Below, in pieces: positions 42,585 to 51,008 of a stretch of DNA of 64,000 nt. The notes beneath the pieces are model-generated. The model had not been told where the DNA came from, searched no databases, and was given only the letters and a program-made list of their open reading frames with translations. Made by a program: the position numbers and the translations under genes. This DNA comes from Pseudomonas sp. ATCC PTA-122608 (GTDB taxonomy: Bacteria > Pseudomonadota > Gammaproteobacteria > Pseudomonadales > Pseudomonadaceae). The stretch covers positions 251 through 64,250 of the forward strand of contig NZ_LPNO01000020.1 in the NCBI RefSeq assembly GCF_001952855.1, in the 5' to 3' direction. Every line of letters begins with the position of its first letter. Position 1 is the stretch's first letter.

Positions 42585-43145
42585 ATGTCCACCCCCACAG
42601 TCCGCGAACAATTCCTTGTCATCAGTGCCCTTGGCGCCAACCCCATGGAGCTGACTAACGTCCTGTGCCGCGCCAGCCATGAAAACCGCTGCGCCGTCGT
42701 GACCTCCCGCCTGACCCGCCATGGCGAGTACAGCGCGCTGGTCCTGCAGATTTCCGGGACCTGGGATGCCCTGGCCCGCCTTGAAACCGGCTTGCCGGGT
42801 TTGGCCAAGAAGCACGATTTCACCGTCAACGTGGTCCGTAGCGCTGCCCTGGAGAACCGCCCCCAGGCTCTGCCTTATGTCGCCTATGTCAGTTCGGCCT
42901 ACCGCTCGGACATCGTCAACGAGCTGTGCCAGTTCTTTATCGACCATAACGTCGAGCTGGAAAACCTGACCTGCGACACCTATCAGGCCCCACAGACCGG
43001 CGGCACCATGCTCAACGCCACCTTTACCGTGACCTTGCCGGCCGGCGTGCAGATCAGTTGGCTGCGCGACCAGTTCCTGGATTTCGCCGATGCCCTGAAC
43101 CTCGACGCACTGATCGAGCCTTGGCGCCCACAGAACCCAATGTAA
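42585..43145 (+). CDS. gcvR: Glycine cleavage system regulator GcvR-like, two ACT domains
   Basis: A 186-residue protein with two ACT domains (REQFLVISALGANPMELTNV and LPYVAYVSSAYRSDIVNELC). GcvR in E. coli binds GcvA and represses glycine cleavage genes; in Pseudomonas the role is assumed. AGGAAGG precedes the ATG. The bcp gene follows by ten bases, as elsewhere in the genus. Confidence 0.88.
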   Translation: MSTPTVREQFLVISALGANPMELTNVLCRASHENRCAVVTSRLTRHGEYSALVLQISGTWDALARLETGLPGLAKKHDFTVNVVRSAALENRPQALPYVAYVSSAYRSDIVNELCQFFIDHNVELENLTCDTYQAPQTGGTMLNATFTVTLPAGVQISWLRDQFLDFADALNLDALIEPWRPQNPM

Positions 43146-43155
43146 GGAAGTTTTC

Positions 43156-43629
43156 ATGGCAGTAGTCATCGACAAACCGGTAGCCGACTTCGAAGCCCAG
43201 GCCACCAGCGGGCAGACCTTCAGCCTTGCAGGGCTCAAGGGCAAGCAAGTGGTGATCTACTTCTACCCGAAAGACAGCACCCCGGGCTGCACCACCGAAG
43301 GCCAGGGCTTTCGTGACCAGCACGCAGCGTTCAAGGCGGCCAATACCGAGGTATTTGGTGTGTCCCGGGACAGCGTGAAGTCCCACGAGAACTTCAAGGC
43401 CAAGCAGGAATTCCCCTTTGAGCTGATCAGCGACAAGGACGAAGCGGTTTGCCAGCTGTTTGATGTGATCAAGCTGAAGAAGCTGTATGGCAAGGAATAC
43501 CTGGGTGTTGATCGCAGCACCTTCCTGATCGACAAGAATGGCGTGCTGCGTCAGGAATGGCGTGGTGTGAAAGTGCCAGGGCATGTGGATGCCGTGCTGG
43601 CAGCGGCGCAGGCGCTGAATAAAGCCTGA
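43156..43629 (+). CDS. bcp: Thiol peroxidase Bcp, PrxQ-type peroxiredoxin
   Basis: A 157-residue peroxiredoxin that reduces hydroperoxides using thioredoxin. The peroxidatic Cys45 is in STPGCTTEGQGFRD. The E. coli resolving cysteine at position 50 is replaced by Gln, so it must resolve through another thiol (a second Cys lies in DEAVCQLFD) or a partner. AAGGAAG precedes the ATG. Confidence 0.95.
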   Translation: MAVVIDKPVADFEAQATSGQTFSLAGLKGKQVVIYFYPKDSTPGCTTEGQGFRDQHAAFKAANTEVFGVSRDSVKSHENFKAKQEFPFELISDKDEAVCQLFDVIKLKKLYGKEYLGVDRSTFLIDKNGVLRQEWRGVKVPGHVDAVLAAAQALNKA

Positions 43630-43638
43630 CACCGAACC

Positions 43639-43738
43639 TGCAGGAGCGAGCTTGCTCGCGAAGGTCGTTAACGATAACGCGCCCTACCTGAATGGGCGCG
43701 CTGCCTATGAACTCTTCGCGAGCAAGTTCGCTCCTACA
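43639..43738. repeat. Paired inverted REP element (REPIN)
   Basis: Arms at 43639-43662 and 43715-43738, GAGCGAGCTTGCTCGCGAA type, with two mismatches between the arms. It ends two bases before the permease stop codon, between convergent genes. Confidence 0.9.
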
Positions 43739-43739
43739 G

Positions 43740-44810
43740 TTACAACAACGGCGCCACCACCGGTTCCTGCCGGGGCCAGGCATCCAGCACCGCCTTGAAC
43801 AGCGTCGCCAGGGGAATCGCAAAGAACACCCCCCAGAATCCCCATAACCCGCCAAACAACAACACCGCACAGATGATCGCCACCGGATGCAGGTTCACCG
43901 CCTCGGAGAACAGCAGCGGCACCAGCACGTTGCCATCCAGCACCTGGATGATGCCGTACACCGCCATCAGGTAGATGAACTGATCACTCCAGCCCCACTG
44001 GAACAACGCGATCAACATCACCGGCACCGTCACCACCACCGCGCCGACGTATGGCACCACCACTGAAACACCCACCAGCAGCGCCAGCAGGGCTGCGTAG
44101 TTCAGTCCAAGCGCGACAAAACCGATGTACGTGACACCACCGCAGATAAAGATCTCGATGACCTTGCCACGGATGTAATTGGCAATCTGCCGGTTCATTT
44201 CTTCGGCGACCCGGGTAATCAGCGCCCGTTCACGCGGCAGGTAGCCACGCACCCAACGACCGATCATCTCGCGGTCTTTGAGGAAGAAGAACACCAGGAT
44301 CGGCACCAGTACCAGGTAGATCATGATGTTGACCAACAGCGGCAAGCTCGAAAGGGAAAAGGTCAGCGCCCATTGTCCGAACTTTCCGATTTCACCGCGG
44401 GCTACTTCAATCGCCTGGAGTACCTGCTCGTCCGACACCAAGTGCGGATAGCGCTCGGGCAACAGCAACAACAGCGACTGCCACTTGGCGAGCATTCCCG
44501 GCAGTTCGTTGAACAAGGTGATCAACTGATGCCACAACAAAGGCACCACGATCACGATAAACACCAGCAGCAGCCCCATGAACAAGGCGAACACCAAGCC
44601 CACCGCCGCCCCACCCGGCAAGCGTAAACGCTCCAGGATGGAGACCAGGCCTTGCATCAGGTACGCCAGCACCATCCCCGCCAATACTGGCGCCAACATG
44701 CCACCCAGGGTGAGCACGGCGGTAAAGGCGAGAAACAGCAGGACGGCCAGCACCACGGCTTCTTCGTCGGAGAAGTAGCGCTGAATCCAGTCACGTAACA
44801 CTTTGAACAT
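43740..44810 (-). CDS. AI-2E/PerM family permease
   Basis: A 356-residue, roughly eight-TM membrane protein of the AI-2E transporter (PerM/TqsA/YhhT) superfamily; the C-terminal segment PYVGAVVVTVPVMLIALFQW is characteristic. Family members export autoinducer-2 or act as Na+/H+ antiporters; which applies here is unknown. A TTG precedes the ATG, but GAGG spacing favours the ATG. It shares direction with tusA just upstream. Confidence 0.88.
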   Translation of the reverse strand: MFKVLRDWIQRYFSDEEAVVLAVLLFLAFTAVLTLGGMLAPVLAGMVLAYLMQGLVSILERLRLPGGAAVGLVFALFMGLLLVFIVIVVPLLWHQLITLFNELPGMLAKWQSLLLLLPERYPHLVSDEQVLQAIEVARGEIGKFGQWALTFSLSSLPLLVNIMIYLVLVPILVFFFLKDREMIGRWVRGYLPRERALITRVAEEMNRQIANYIRGKVIEIFICGGVTYIGFVALGLNYAALLALLVGVSVVVPYVGAVVVTVPVMLIALFQWGWSDQFIYLMAVYGIIQVLDGNVLVPLLFSEAVNLHPVAIICAVLLFGGLWGFWGVFFAIPLATLFKAVLDAWPRQEPVVAPLL

Positions 44811-44850
44811 CAATAAACCTCAGGCGATAAGGACAGCACATTCAAGCGAT

Positions 44851-45090
44851 TCAGGCCTTGCGCAACCAGTAACGATAGACGCCTGCTTCGTCTTCTTCAT
44901 GCAGCAAGCTGTGGCCAGCCAGCTTGGCAAACGTACGGAAATCCCGCTGGGAGCCCGCGTCCGTGGCGATCACCTTGAGCACCGCGCCGCTGGCCAGCCG
45001 GTTGAGTTCCAGCTTGGCCTTGAGCAATGGCAGCGGGCAGTTAAGGCCACTGGCATCCAGTTCGGCATCGAAGGCTACAGCGTCGGTCAT
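44851..45090 (-). CDS. tusA: Sulfurtransferase TusA family protein
   Basis: A 79-residue sulfur carrier. The family CPxP motif reads CPLPLLKAK with the persulfide Cys18. TusA passes sulfur from cysteine desulfurase toward 2-thiouridine on tRNA or to molybdenum cofactor. The ATG at MTDAVAF has GGAGC ahead. It is 40 bases upstream of the PerM-family gene on the same strand. Confidence 0.92.
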   Translation of the reverse strand: MTDAVAFDAELDASGLNCPLPLLKAKLELNRLASGAVLKVIATDAGSQRDFRTFAKLAGHSLLHEEDEAGVYRYWLRKA

Positions 45091-45185
45091 GGTTTTGCTC
45101 CGGGTGGGCATCGGGGGCGCTTAGAATATCTGGTCCGAAGCTCAGTGTCCGGCTACAGTAAGGTCTTTGTCGAAAGGCTTTGTGC

Positions 45186-46619
45186 ATGACTTTTTTGCGC
45201 CCTACCCTGCTGACGCTGGCTTGCCTGCTGGCCTCTCCAGGCTTCGCCGACGACCTGCCGTCACTTGGCGACGCCAGTTCTGCCATTGTCTCGCCAAAAC
45301 AGGAATACGATTTGGGCCGGGCCTGGCTGGCCTACCTGCGCGGCCAGGTCTCGCAACTCAACGACCCTCAGCTCAAGGACTACGTCGAAACCAGCGTTTA
45401 CAAACTGGTGGAGACCAGCCAGGTCAACGACCGGCGCCTGGAATTCATTCTGATCAACAGCCCGCAGTTGAACGCCTTTGCTGCACCGGGCGGCATCGTC
45501 GGGGTCAACGGCGGCCTGTTCCTCAACGCCCAGACCGAAGGCGAATATGCCTCGGTATTGGCCCACGAATTGGCTCACTTGTCCCAACGCCACTTCGCCC
45601 GAGGCGTGGAAGCGCAGCAACGCATGCAGATCCCGATGATGGCTGCACTGCTCGGCGGCATCATCGCCGCTGCCGCTGGCGCAGGTGATGCCGGCATTGC
45701 GGCGATTGCCGGCAGCCAGGCCGCCGCGATCCAGGAGCAACGCCGCTTTTCCCGGCAAAACGAGCAAGAGGCTGACCGCATCGGCATTCTCAACCTGGAG
45801 AAAGCTGGCTACGACCCGCGCTCCATGCCGACCATGTTTGAACGCCTGATGCGCCAGTACCGTTTCGACGCCAAGCCGCCAGAATTCCTGCTGACTCACC
45901 CGGTGACCGAATCGCGGATCGCCGACACCCGCAACCGTGCAGAGCAAGCCAAGCAAGGCGGTATTGAGGACAGCCTGCGCTATCAGCTGATCCGCGCTCG
46001 CGTGCAGCTGTATTACGAAGATACTCCCGGACTGGCAGCCAAACGCTTCCAGGCCCAGCTGGATGAAAACCCGAAAAACGATGTGGCACGTTATGGCCTC
46101 GCCATCGCCCAGATCAAAGGTGCCCAGTTCAACCTCGCCCGGGAAAACCTCAAGCTGCTGCTGGCCAAGGCGCCCAACGACATTACCTACAACCTGGCGC
46201 AGATCGAGCTGGACATGACCAACAACCGCCTGCCGGACGCACAACAGCGTACAAACCGGATGTTGACGCAATATCCTGGCAACTATCCGCTGAATCAGGT
46301 GCGGGTGGATCTGCTGCTCAAGCAGAACCGCACCGCTGACGCGGAAAAAGCCCTTGAAGGTCTGCTTAAATCACGCTCGGACGACCCGGATGTCTGGTAT
46401 CAGGTCGCAGAAACCCGTGGTTTGTCGGGCAATATCATTGGCCTGCATCAGGCCCGCGCCGAGTATTTCGCGCTGGTGGGTGATTTCCAGCAGGCCATCC
46501 AGCAATTGGATTTCGCCAAGCGTCGTGCAGGCAGCAACTTCCCGCTCTCCTCGCGCATCGATGCACGCCAGCGTGAGCTGATTGAACAGGAACGCCTGGT
46601 CAAAGGCATGATGAGCTAA
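45186..46619 (+). CDS. M48 metalloprotease with TPRs, BepA/YfgC-like
   Basis: A 477-residue periplasmic protein: signal peptide (FLRPTLLTLACLLASPGFAD), M48 peptidase domain with zinc motif HELAH at 127-131 and a third ligand in the NEQEADRIG segment, then C-terminal TPR repeats. This is the BepA layout; BepA degrades or assists misassembled outer-membrane proteins such as LptD. AAAGG precedes the ATG at MTFLRP. It is convergent with mucD, another envelope protease. Confidence 0.93.
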   Translation: MTFLRPTLLTLACLLASPGFADDLPSLGDASSAIVSPKQEYDLGRAWLAYLRGQVSQLNDPQLKDYVETSVYKLVETSQVNDRRLEFILINSPQLNAFAAPGGIVGVNGGLFLNAQTEGEYASVLAHELAHLSQRHFARGVEAQQRMQIPMMAALLGGIIAAAAGAGDAGIAAIAGSQAAAIQEQRRFSRQNEQEADRIGILNLEKAGYDPRSMPTMFERLMRQYRFDAKPPEFLLTHPVTESRIADTRNRAEQAKQGGIEDSLRYQLIRARVQLYYEDTPGLAAKRFQAQLDENPKNDVARYGLAIAQIKGAQFNLARENLKLLLAKAPNDITYNLAQIELDMTNNRLPDAQQRTNRMLTQYPGNYPLNQVRVDLLLKQNRTADAEKALEGLLKSRSDDPDVWYQVAETRGLSGNIIGLHQARAEYFALVGDFQQAIQQLDFAKRRAGSNFPLSSRIDARQRELIEQERLVKGMMS

Positions 46620-46631
46620 ACCTTACGGCCA

Positions 46632-46672
46632 CAAAAAAGCCCCGCTCTCGATGCTCGAGAGCGGGGCTTTTT
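46632..46672. terminator. Bidirectional rho-independent terminator
   Basis: A perfect stem, GCCCCGCTCTCGA/TCGAGAGCGGGGC, with a small loop, flanked by A6 and T5, lies between the convergent M48 protease and mucD genes. Confidence 0.95.
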
Positions 46673-46686
46673 ATTGGGCTAGCGGA

Positions 46687-48123
46687 TTACTCGGCCAACT
46701 TGAAGGTAATGAAGCTGGCACGGCCTTGACGCAGGACACGCATCGAAACCGAGCGGTTCTTCGGCAGCGCCTTGGCGATGTCGGTGAACTCTTTGGTGGA
46801 GTTGATGGCCTGGTTGTTCAGGTGAGTGATGACATCACCCGGTTGCAGGCCGATCAGGGAGGCAGGACCGTCCTGGACTTCCTTGATCACTACACCGCTC
46901 TTGAGGTCGAAGCTCTTCTTTTGCTCGTCGGTCAACTCGGCTACGGCAATGCCCAGGCGGTTGCTGCTGCGTTCGGCACCCGGCTTACTGTTGCCCAGCG
47001 CATCAAGCGCCGCGCCTTCTTCCGGAATCGCGCCGACGGTCAGTTCAACGTTCTGGCGCTTGCCATCACGGATCACTTCCAGTTTGGCTTTGCTGCCGGC
47101 CTTGAGTGCGCCCACCAGGTGTGGCAAGTCTGCGGACATGACGATCGGCTGGCCGTTCATGCTCAGGATCACGTCGCCGACTTGCAGGCCACCTTTGGCT
47201 GCAGGGCCATCGTCCTGGATCTGCGCGACCAAGGCACCTGCCGGCTTGTCGAGGCCGAAGGATTCAGCCAGGTCCTTGTTCACTTCCTGAATCACTACGC
47301 CCAGCCAGCCGCGGCTGACTTTGCCACCGGTTTTCAGCTGGTTGGAAACATCCATGGCCACGTCGATTGGAATCGCGAACGACACGCCCATGAAACCACC
47401 GGAGCGGGTGTAGATCTGCGAGTTGATGCCGACCACTTCGCCCGCCAGGTTGAACAGCGGACCACCGGAGTTGCCCGGGTTGATCGGCACGTCGGTCTGG
47501 ATGAACGGCACGTAGTTTTCGTTCGGCAGGCTGCGGCCGATGGCGCTGACGATACCTTGGGTCACGGTGTGGTCAAAACCAAACGGCGAACCGATGGCGA
47601 CTACCCATTGCCCGGCTTTCAGGTCCTGGGATTTGCCCAGTTTCAGCACCGGAAGGTCCTTGCCTTCGATTTTCAGCAGGGCCACGTCGGAACGTGGATC
47701 CGTGCCCACCAGCTTGGCTTTCAACTCACTGCGATCAGCCAGGCGCACCAGAATCTCGTCGGCGTCAGCAATCACGTGGTTATTGGTGAGGATGTAGCCG
47801 TCAGGCGAGATGATGAAACCCGAGCCCAGGGACTGTGCCTCACGCTGACCACCACCGCCACGCGGCGTGCGCGGCTGGGGCATGCCACGTTCAAAGAACT
47901 CCCGCAGCATCGGCGGCAGGCCTTCAAGGTCAGGCATCTGCTGGTTGGAGACTTTGCGATCCGGCAGCTTCTGCGTAGTGCTGATGTTCACCACGGCAGG
48001 CGACGCCTGCTCCACCAGTTGGGTGAAATCAGGCAGCTCGGCCGCTTGCGCGGTAACGGCCTGACCCAGCACCAGCACCGTGGCGACTATGGAAAGGTAA
48101 GACTTCAAACGTGGTATCGACAT
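46687..48123 (-). CDS. mucD: Periplasmic serine protease MucD (DegP/HtrA family)
   Basis: A 478-residue HtrA protease with a signal peptide (cleavage after VTAQA), a trypsin-like domain with His116 (TNNHVI), Asp146 (PRSDVALL) and Ser219 (GNSGG), and two PDZ domains (about 275-365 and 385-470). MucD removes misfolded envelope proteins and dampens AlgU activation. It follows mucB by 244 bases; mucC, which lies here in P. aeruginosa, is absent. Confidence 0.96.
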   Translation of the reverse strand: MSIPRLKSYLSIVATVLVLGQAVTAQAAELPDFTQLVEQASPAVVNISTTQKLPDRKVSNQQMPDLEGLPPMLREFFERGMPQPRTPRGGGGQREAQSLGSGFIISPDGYILTNNHVIADADEILVRLADRSELKAKLVGTDPRSDVALLKIEGKDLPVLKLGKSQDLKAGQWVVAIGSPFGFDHTVTQGIVSAIGRSLPNENYVPFIQTDVPINPGNSGGPLFNLAGEVVGINSQIYTRSGGFMGVSFAIPIDVAMDVSNQLKTGGKVSRGWLGVVIQEVNKDLAESFGLDKPAGALVAQIQDDGPAAKGGLQVGDVILSMNGQPIVMSADLPHLVGALKAGSKAKLEVIRDGKRQNVELTVGAIPEEGAALDALGNSKPGAERSSNRLGIAVAELTDEQKKSFDLKSGVVIKEVQDGPASLIGLQPGDVITHLNNQAINSTKEFTDIAKALPKNRSVSMRVLRQGRASFITFKLAE

Positions 48124-48367
48124 ACAGCTCCCGTTACGACGAGCAGGGTTGAGCGACAGGGTTCAATAAACGTCGAAAACTGCGACCGACATTTTTGTTC
48201 CGCGAACAAAACAAGGCCAAGGCCGTTAAGCCCTGACCTATAAAAAACATAGGGGATATTAGCAAGTGAAAAAAATGATCCAGACATTTCATGTCTCTCG
48301 ACAGAGGCAGGCATCGACTATCTCCTGCGCAACATTGAAATATCAGGATGAACATAGGATTAACAAC

Positions 48368-49324
48368 TCACGGCTTGGCGGGCGTGGTGCCGCTGCGGAG
48401 AGACAACGCAATTCGCTCGGCAGTGCCGATCGGAATTTCACCGACGACAGTCACCATTACTTCACCCTCCGGGGTATTCAGACGCCGTGAAACTGCGACG
48501 GTAGGACCAAGTTGGGTACGGGTCTCGGTCACGGCCGCGCCGTTGAGCGGCTCCAGGAATACCGAAAAACGCGCTAGGCCGTCGTCATACATCAAACTGC
48601 TGACAATTACCTTGGTATGAGAGTCTTTATGGGCACTGCGGTTGACCAACTGGAAGCCTGGCGGCAACCAATCGAGACGCCAATCCTGAGGGAGTTCGAC
48701 TTCCGGAGCCTTGGCGCTGGTTACCGAGACCGGCGTACATTCGCCACTGGGCTGCAACTCGCGATCGTCAGGCACCGACGTACTGAGGTCGGTAAACTGG
48801 AATCGCTCCAGCAACTGACCCTGATCGTTAAGCAACAAGGACTTCAGCGGCAAGGCGGTTTCGCGGTCCAGATGCAACTCAAAACCATAACGGTATGCAT
48901 CACGAGGCGTAATTGAGACGATTACCGCATTTCGACCAGCCACGCGCGATTTGCCGATGACGGCAAGGTCGTAGAAAGCTTTGAGTTTTTGCGGATCAAG
49001 GGCGCGTGCTGCGGCGTTGGGGGAGCCCCCAAGCCCGGCAACCAGCGTGCCACTCACGCACTGGGTACGGCCATCAACGCGCAGGACTTCCTGAGCGGAA
49101 CCATCGAGCTGCAAAAGCCGCTCACGGACCTGACCATTCTGGACACGATGCCAGATGTCATGGGTAGAAAAACTACCATTACGCTCGTAGATGAACGTGC
49201 CCTGAAAGCTTTGCTGCTGCTCCGCCCGCCCAAGACGCGTCAGCCAGTCTTGGGCTTCGTCGGCATGGGCGGGGACTACAAACCAGCCACTGAGCAAAAG
49301 CGCAAGGAGCGGTATGGCGCGCAT
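48368..49324 (-). CDS. mucB: Sigma factor regulatory protein MucB (RseB)
   Basis: A 318-residue periplasmic protein with a signal peptide (LLALLLSGWFVVPAHA) and the two-domain MucB/RseB fold. It binds the periplasmic part of MucA, shields it from AlgW cleavage and so keeps AlgU silent. AAGGAG stands four bases before the ATG, and the gap to the mucA stop is 16 bases. Confidence 0.96.
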   Translation of the reverse strand: MRAIPLLALLLSGWFVVPAHADEAQDWLTRLGRAEQQQSFQGTFIYERNGSFSTHDIWHRVQNGQVRERLLQLDGSAQEVLRVDGRTQCVSGTLVAGLGGSPNAAARALDPQKLKAFYDLAVIGKSRVAGRNAVIVSITPRDAYRYGFELHLDRETALPLKSLLLNDQGQLLERFQFTDLSTSVPDDRELQPSGECTPVSVTSAKAPEVELPQDWRLDWLPPGFQLVNRSAHKDSHTKVIVSSLMYDDGLARFSVFLEPLNGAAVTETRTQLGPTVAVSRRLNTPEGEVMVTVVGEIPIGTAERIALSLRSGTTPAKP

Positions 49325-49340
49325 AAAGCTCCTTGGCGGA

Positions 49341-49928
49341 CTAGCGGTTTTCCAGGCTTGCAGCACGAGCGTATGGCAGGGCGCTTTCAGTGCCTTTCAA
49401 GGCCGATTCCTGTGCGTGTTGGCGCAGGTAGCCTGGAAGACGCTGATCTTGCCAGCCGGATTGCCCTTGAAGTACACCGTTGGCCATCGGCCCGGTGGTA
49501 TCGGAGCTTTCCTTGTAGCCGGCCAGCACAGCTGGACCCTTGACCTGTGGACCGGCCATGACCGGTTGCTGGGTCTGCTGGGCCAGTTCGGCACCGGCGA
49601 TTTCGTCCTGGTTATACAGGCGAACACCTGCCAGTACAGCGACGGTCACCGAAGCAGCGACTGCCAGACGACCTAGGCTACGCCAAGGACCGCGAGCAGC
49701 TTTTGCCGGAACGGCTTCATCAGCCAGCGCAGCAGAAACGGCCGCAGCAATATCCAGACGAGGGATTAGAAGATCCTTGTGCATCACCGCCCGAGCGACT
49801 TGGTAACGAGACCAGGTATCACGGGTTTCGGCATCATCAAATGCATTAAGCACTCGACGAAGTTCCAGTTCATCCGCTTCGTTATCCATCACTGCGGACA
49901 GCGATTCCTGCAGGGCATCACGACTCAT
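49341..49928 (-). CDS. mucA: Anti-sigma factor MucA (RseA)
   Basis: A 195-residue inner-membrane anti-sigma factor that holds AlgU. N-terminal AlgU-binding domain (SRDALQESLSAVMDNEADEL), a TM segment near residues 86-105 (LAVAASVTVAVLAGVRL) and a periplasmic tail bound by MucB. The C-terminus (RAASLENR) is complete, so the protein is not the truncated mucoid form. GAGAGGAAC precedes the ATG. Confidence 0.96.
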   Translation of the reverse strand: MSRDALQESLSAVMDNEADELELRRVLNAFDDAETRDTWSRYQVARAVMHKDLLIPRLDIAAAVSAALADEAVPAKAARGPWRSLGRLAVAASVTVAVLAGVRLYNQDEIAGAELAQQTQQPVMAGPQVKGPAVLAGYKESSDTTGPMANGVLQGQSGWQDQRLPGYLRQHAQESALKGTESALPYARAASLENR

Positions 49929-49959
49929 GGCGGTTCCTCTCTTGGCTGTCGCCGCTGTC

Positions 49960-50541
49960 TCAGTTTTCCTGCAACAACGGCTGCAGGGCTTTATCGATGG
50001 CTTCCCGAGCCCGGAAAATCCGGGAACGTACGGTACCCACCGGACATTGCATGACGCTCGCAATGTCTTCGTAACTCAGACCATCGAATTCACGTAAAGT
50101 TAACGCGGTACGCAAATCTTCTGGCAGTTGTTGAATAGTGCGATGGACGGTTCCTTCAATCTCGTCGCGCAGCAATGCACGCTCCGGCGACTCGAGATCT
50201 TTGAGGCCGTGATCACCATCATAAAATTCAGCATCTTCCGAACTAACATCACTATCCGGTGGGCGGCGACCGCGAGAAACCAGATAGTTCTTCGCCGTGT
50301 TAATGGCGATGCGATAAAGCCACGTATAAAACGCACTATCACCGCGAAAATTACCGAGTGCACGGTACGCCTTGATAAAGGCTTCCTGTGCAACGTCCTG
50401 CGCTTCATGGGTGTCGTGCACAAACCGCACGATCAACCCGAGAATTTTGTGCTGGTATTTCAGCACTAGCAGATCAAATGCCCGCTTGTCGCCGCGTTGA
50501 ACGCGCTCAACCAGCTGCTGATCCTCTTCCTGGGTTAGCAT
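49960..50541 (-). CDS. algU: Envelope stress ECF sigma factor AlgU (RpoE/AlgT)
   Basis: A 193-residue ECF sigma factor that directs envelope stress and alginate genes. Region 2 (FDLLVLKYQHKILGLIVRF, DVAQEAFIKAYRAL) and region 4 (TALTLREFDGLSYEDIASVM, GTVRSRIFRAREAIDKAL) are those of RpoE. GAGGAG is five bases before the ATG at MLTQEED. An AlgU-type promoter is 60 bases upstream, giving positive autoregulation. Confidence 0.98.
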   Translation of the reverse strand: MLTQEEDQQLVERVQRGDKRAFDLLVLKYQHKILGLIVRFVHDTHEAQDVAQEAFIKAYRALGNFRGDSAFYTWLYRIAINTAKNYLVSRGRRPPDSDVSSEDAEFYDGDHGLKDLESPERALLRDEIEGTVHRTIQQLPEDLRTALTLREFDGLSYEDIASVMQCPVGTVRSRIFRAREAIDKALQPLLQEN

Positions 50542-51008
50542 GAACACTCCTCGTTGTACTTGAAGGAGGCTTGCATAACTAATCGATCAGGCTTGCAAAC
50601 ATAGACTCGGGCTTTTCGCAAAAGTTCTCCCCCTCCAAGCAAGTTTCCGGTACGCACTGATTTGGCACACACGAAAAACGCAGCGCGGGCTATGCCGGCT
50701 GCGCGAATAATCTGTCGCCAGTTTCCTGACGCACCTGACACAGGCGCCGATCAGCAAATCCAGCGTGTTCCCAGCTTTCGGGCATCCTGCTATTGAGTCT
50801 GGGCTTATGCAAAAAGTTCCCATCCCAATCGCTGTCAGTTTCACGAAAGCCGTGCAGTTCGTTGACCGTAGTCTCACAATGCCACGAATGCCCGGCTATT
50901 GTGCCGCTCCCCCCCGCTATATACTAGTGGGCCGTGTGACCCTTTGATTCGCCGATCCAGGCGTCCTGTTTGCGCCCCCTTCGGATCGCTTTTTGCGGAA
51001 TCCTTCAA
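50542..51008. other. algU-nadB divergent intergenic region
   Basis: A 467-base gap. It holds the algU promoter at 50601-50627 and a possible nadB -10 box (TATACT at 50920-50925). No protein or RNA gene is seen. Confidence 0.6.
50601..50627 (-). promoter_or_regulatory. AlgU-dependent promoter of algU
   Basis: On the minus strand GAACTT (50622-50627) is followed after 16 bases by TCTAT (50601-50605), the AlgU/sigma-E consensus and nearly the same, from memory, as promoter P1 of P. aeruginosa algU. Confidence 0.85.

Noticed and set aside
48105..48314. Short minus-strand frame as a degenerate mucC
   Set aside because: The frame overlaps the mucD start region, is only 69 codons and lacks the hydrophobic segments expected of MucC.
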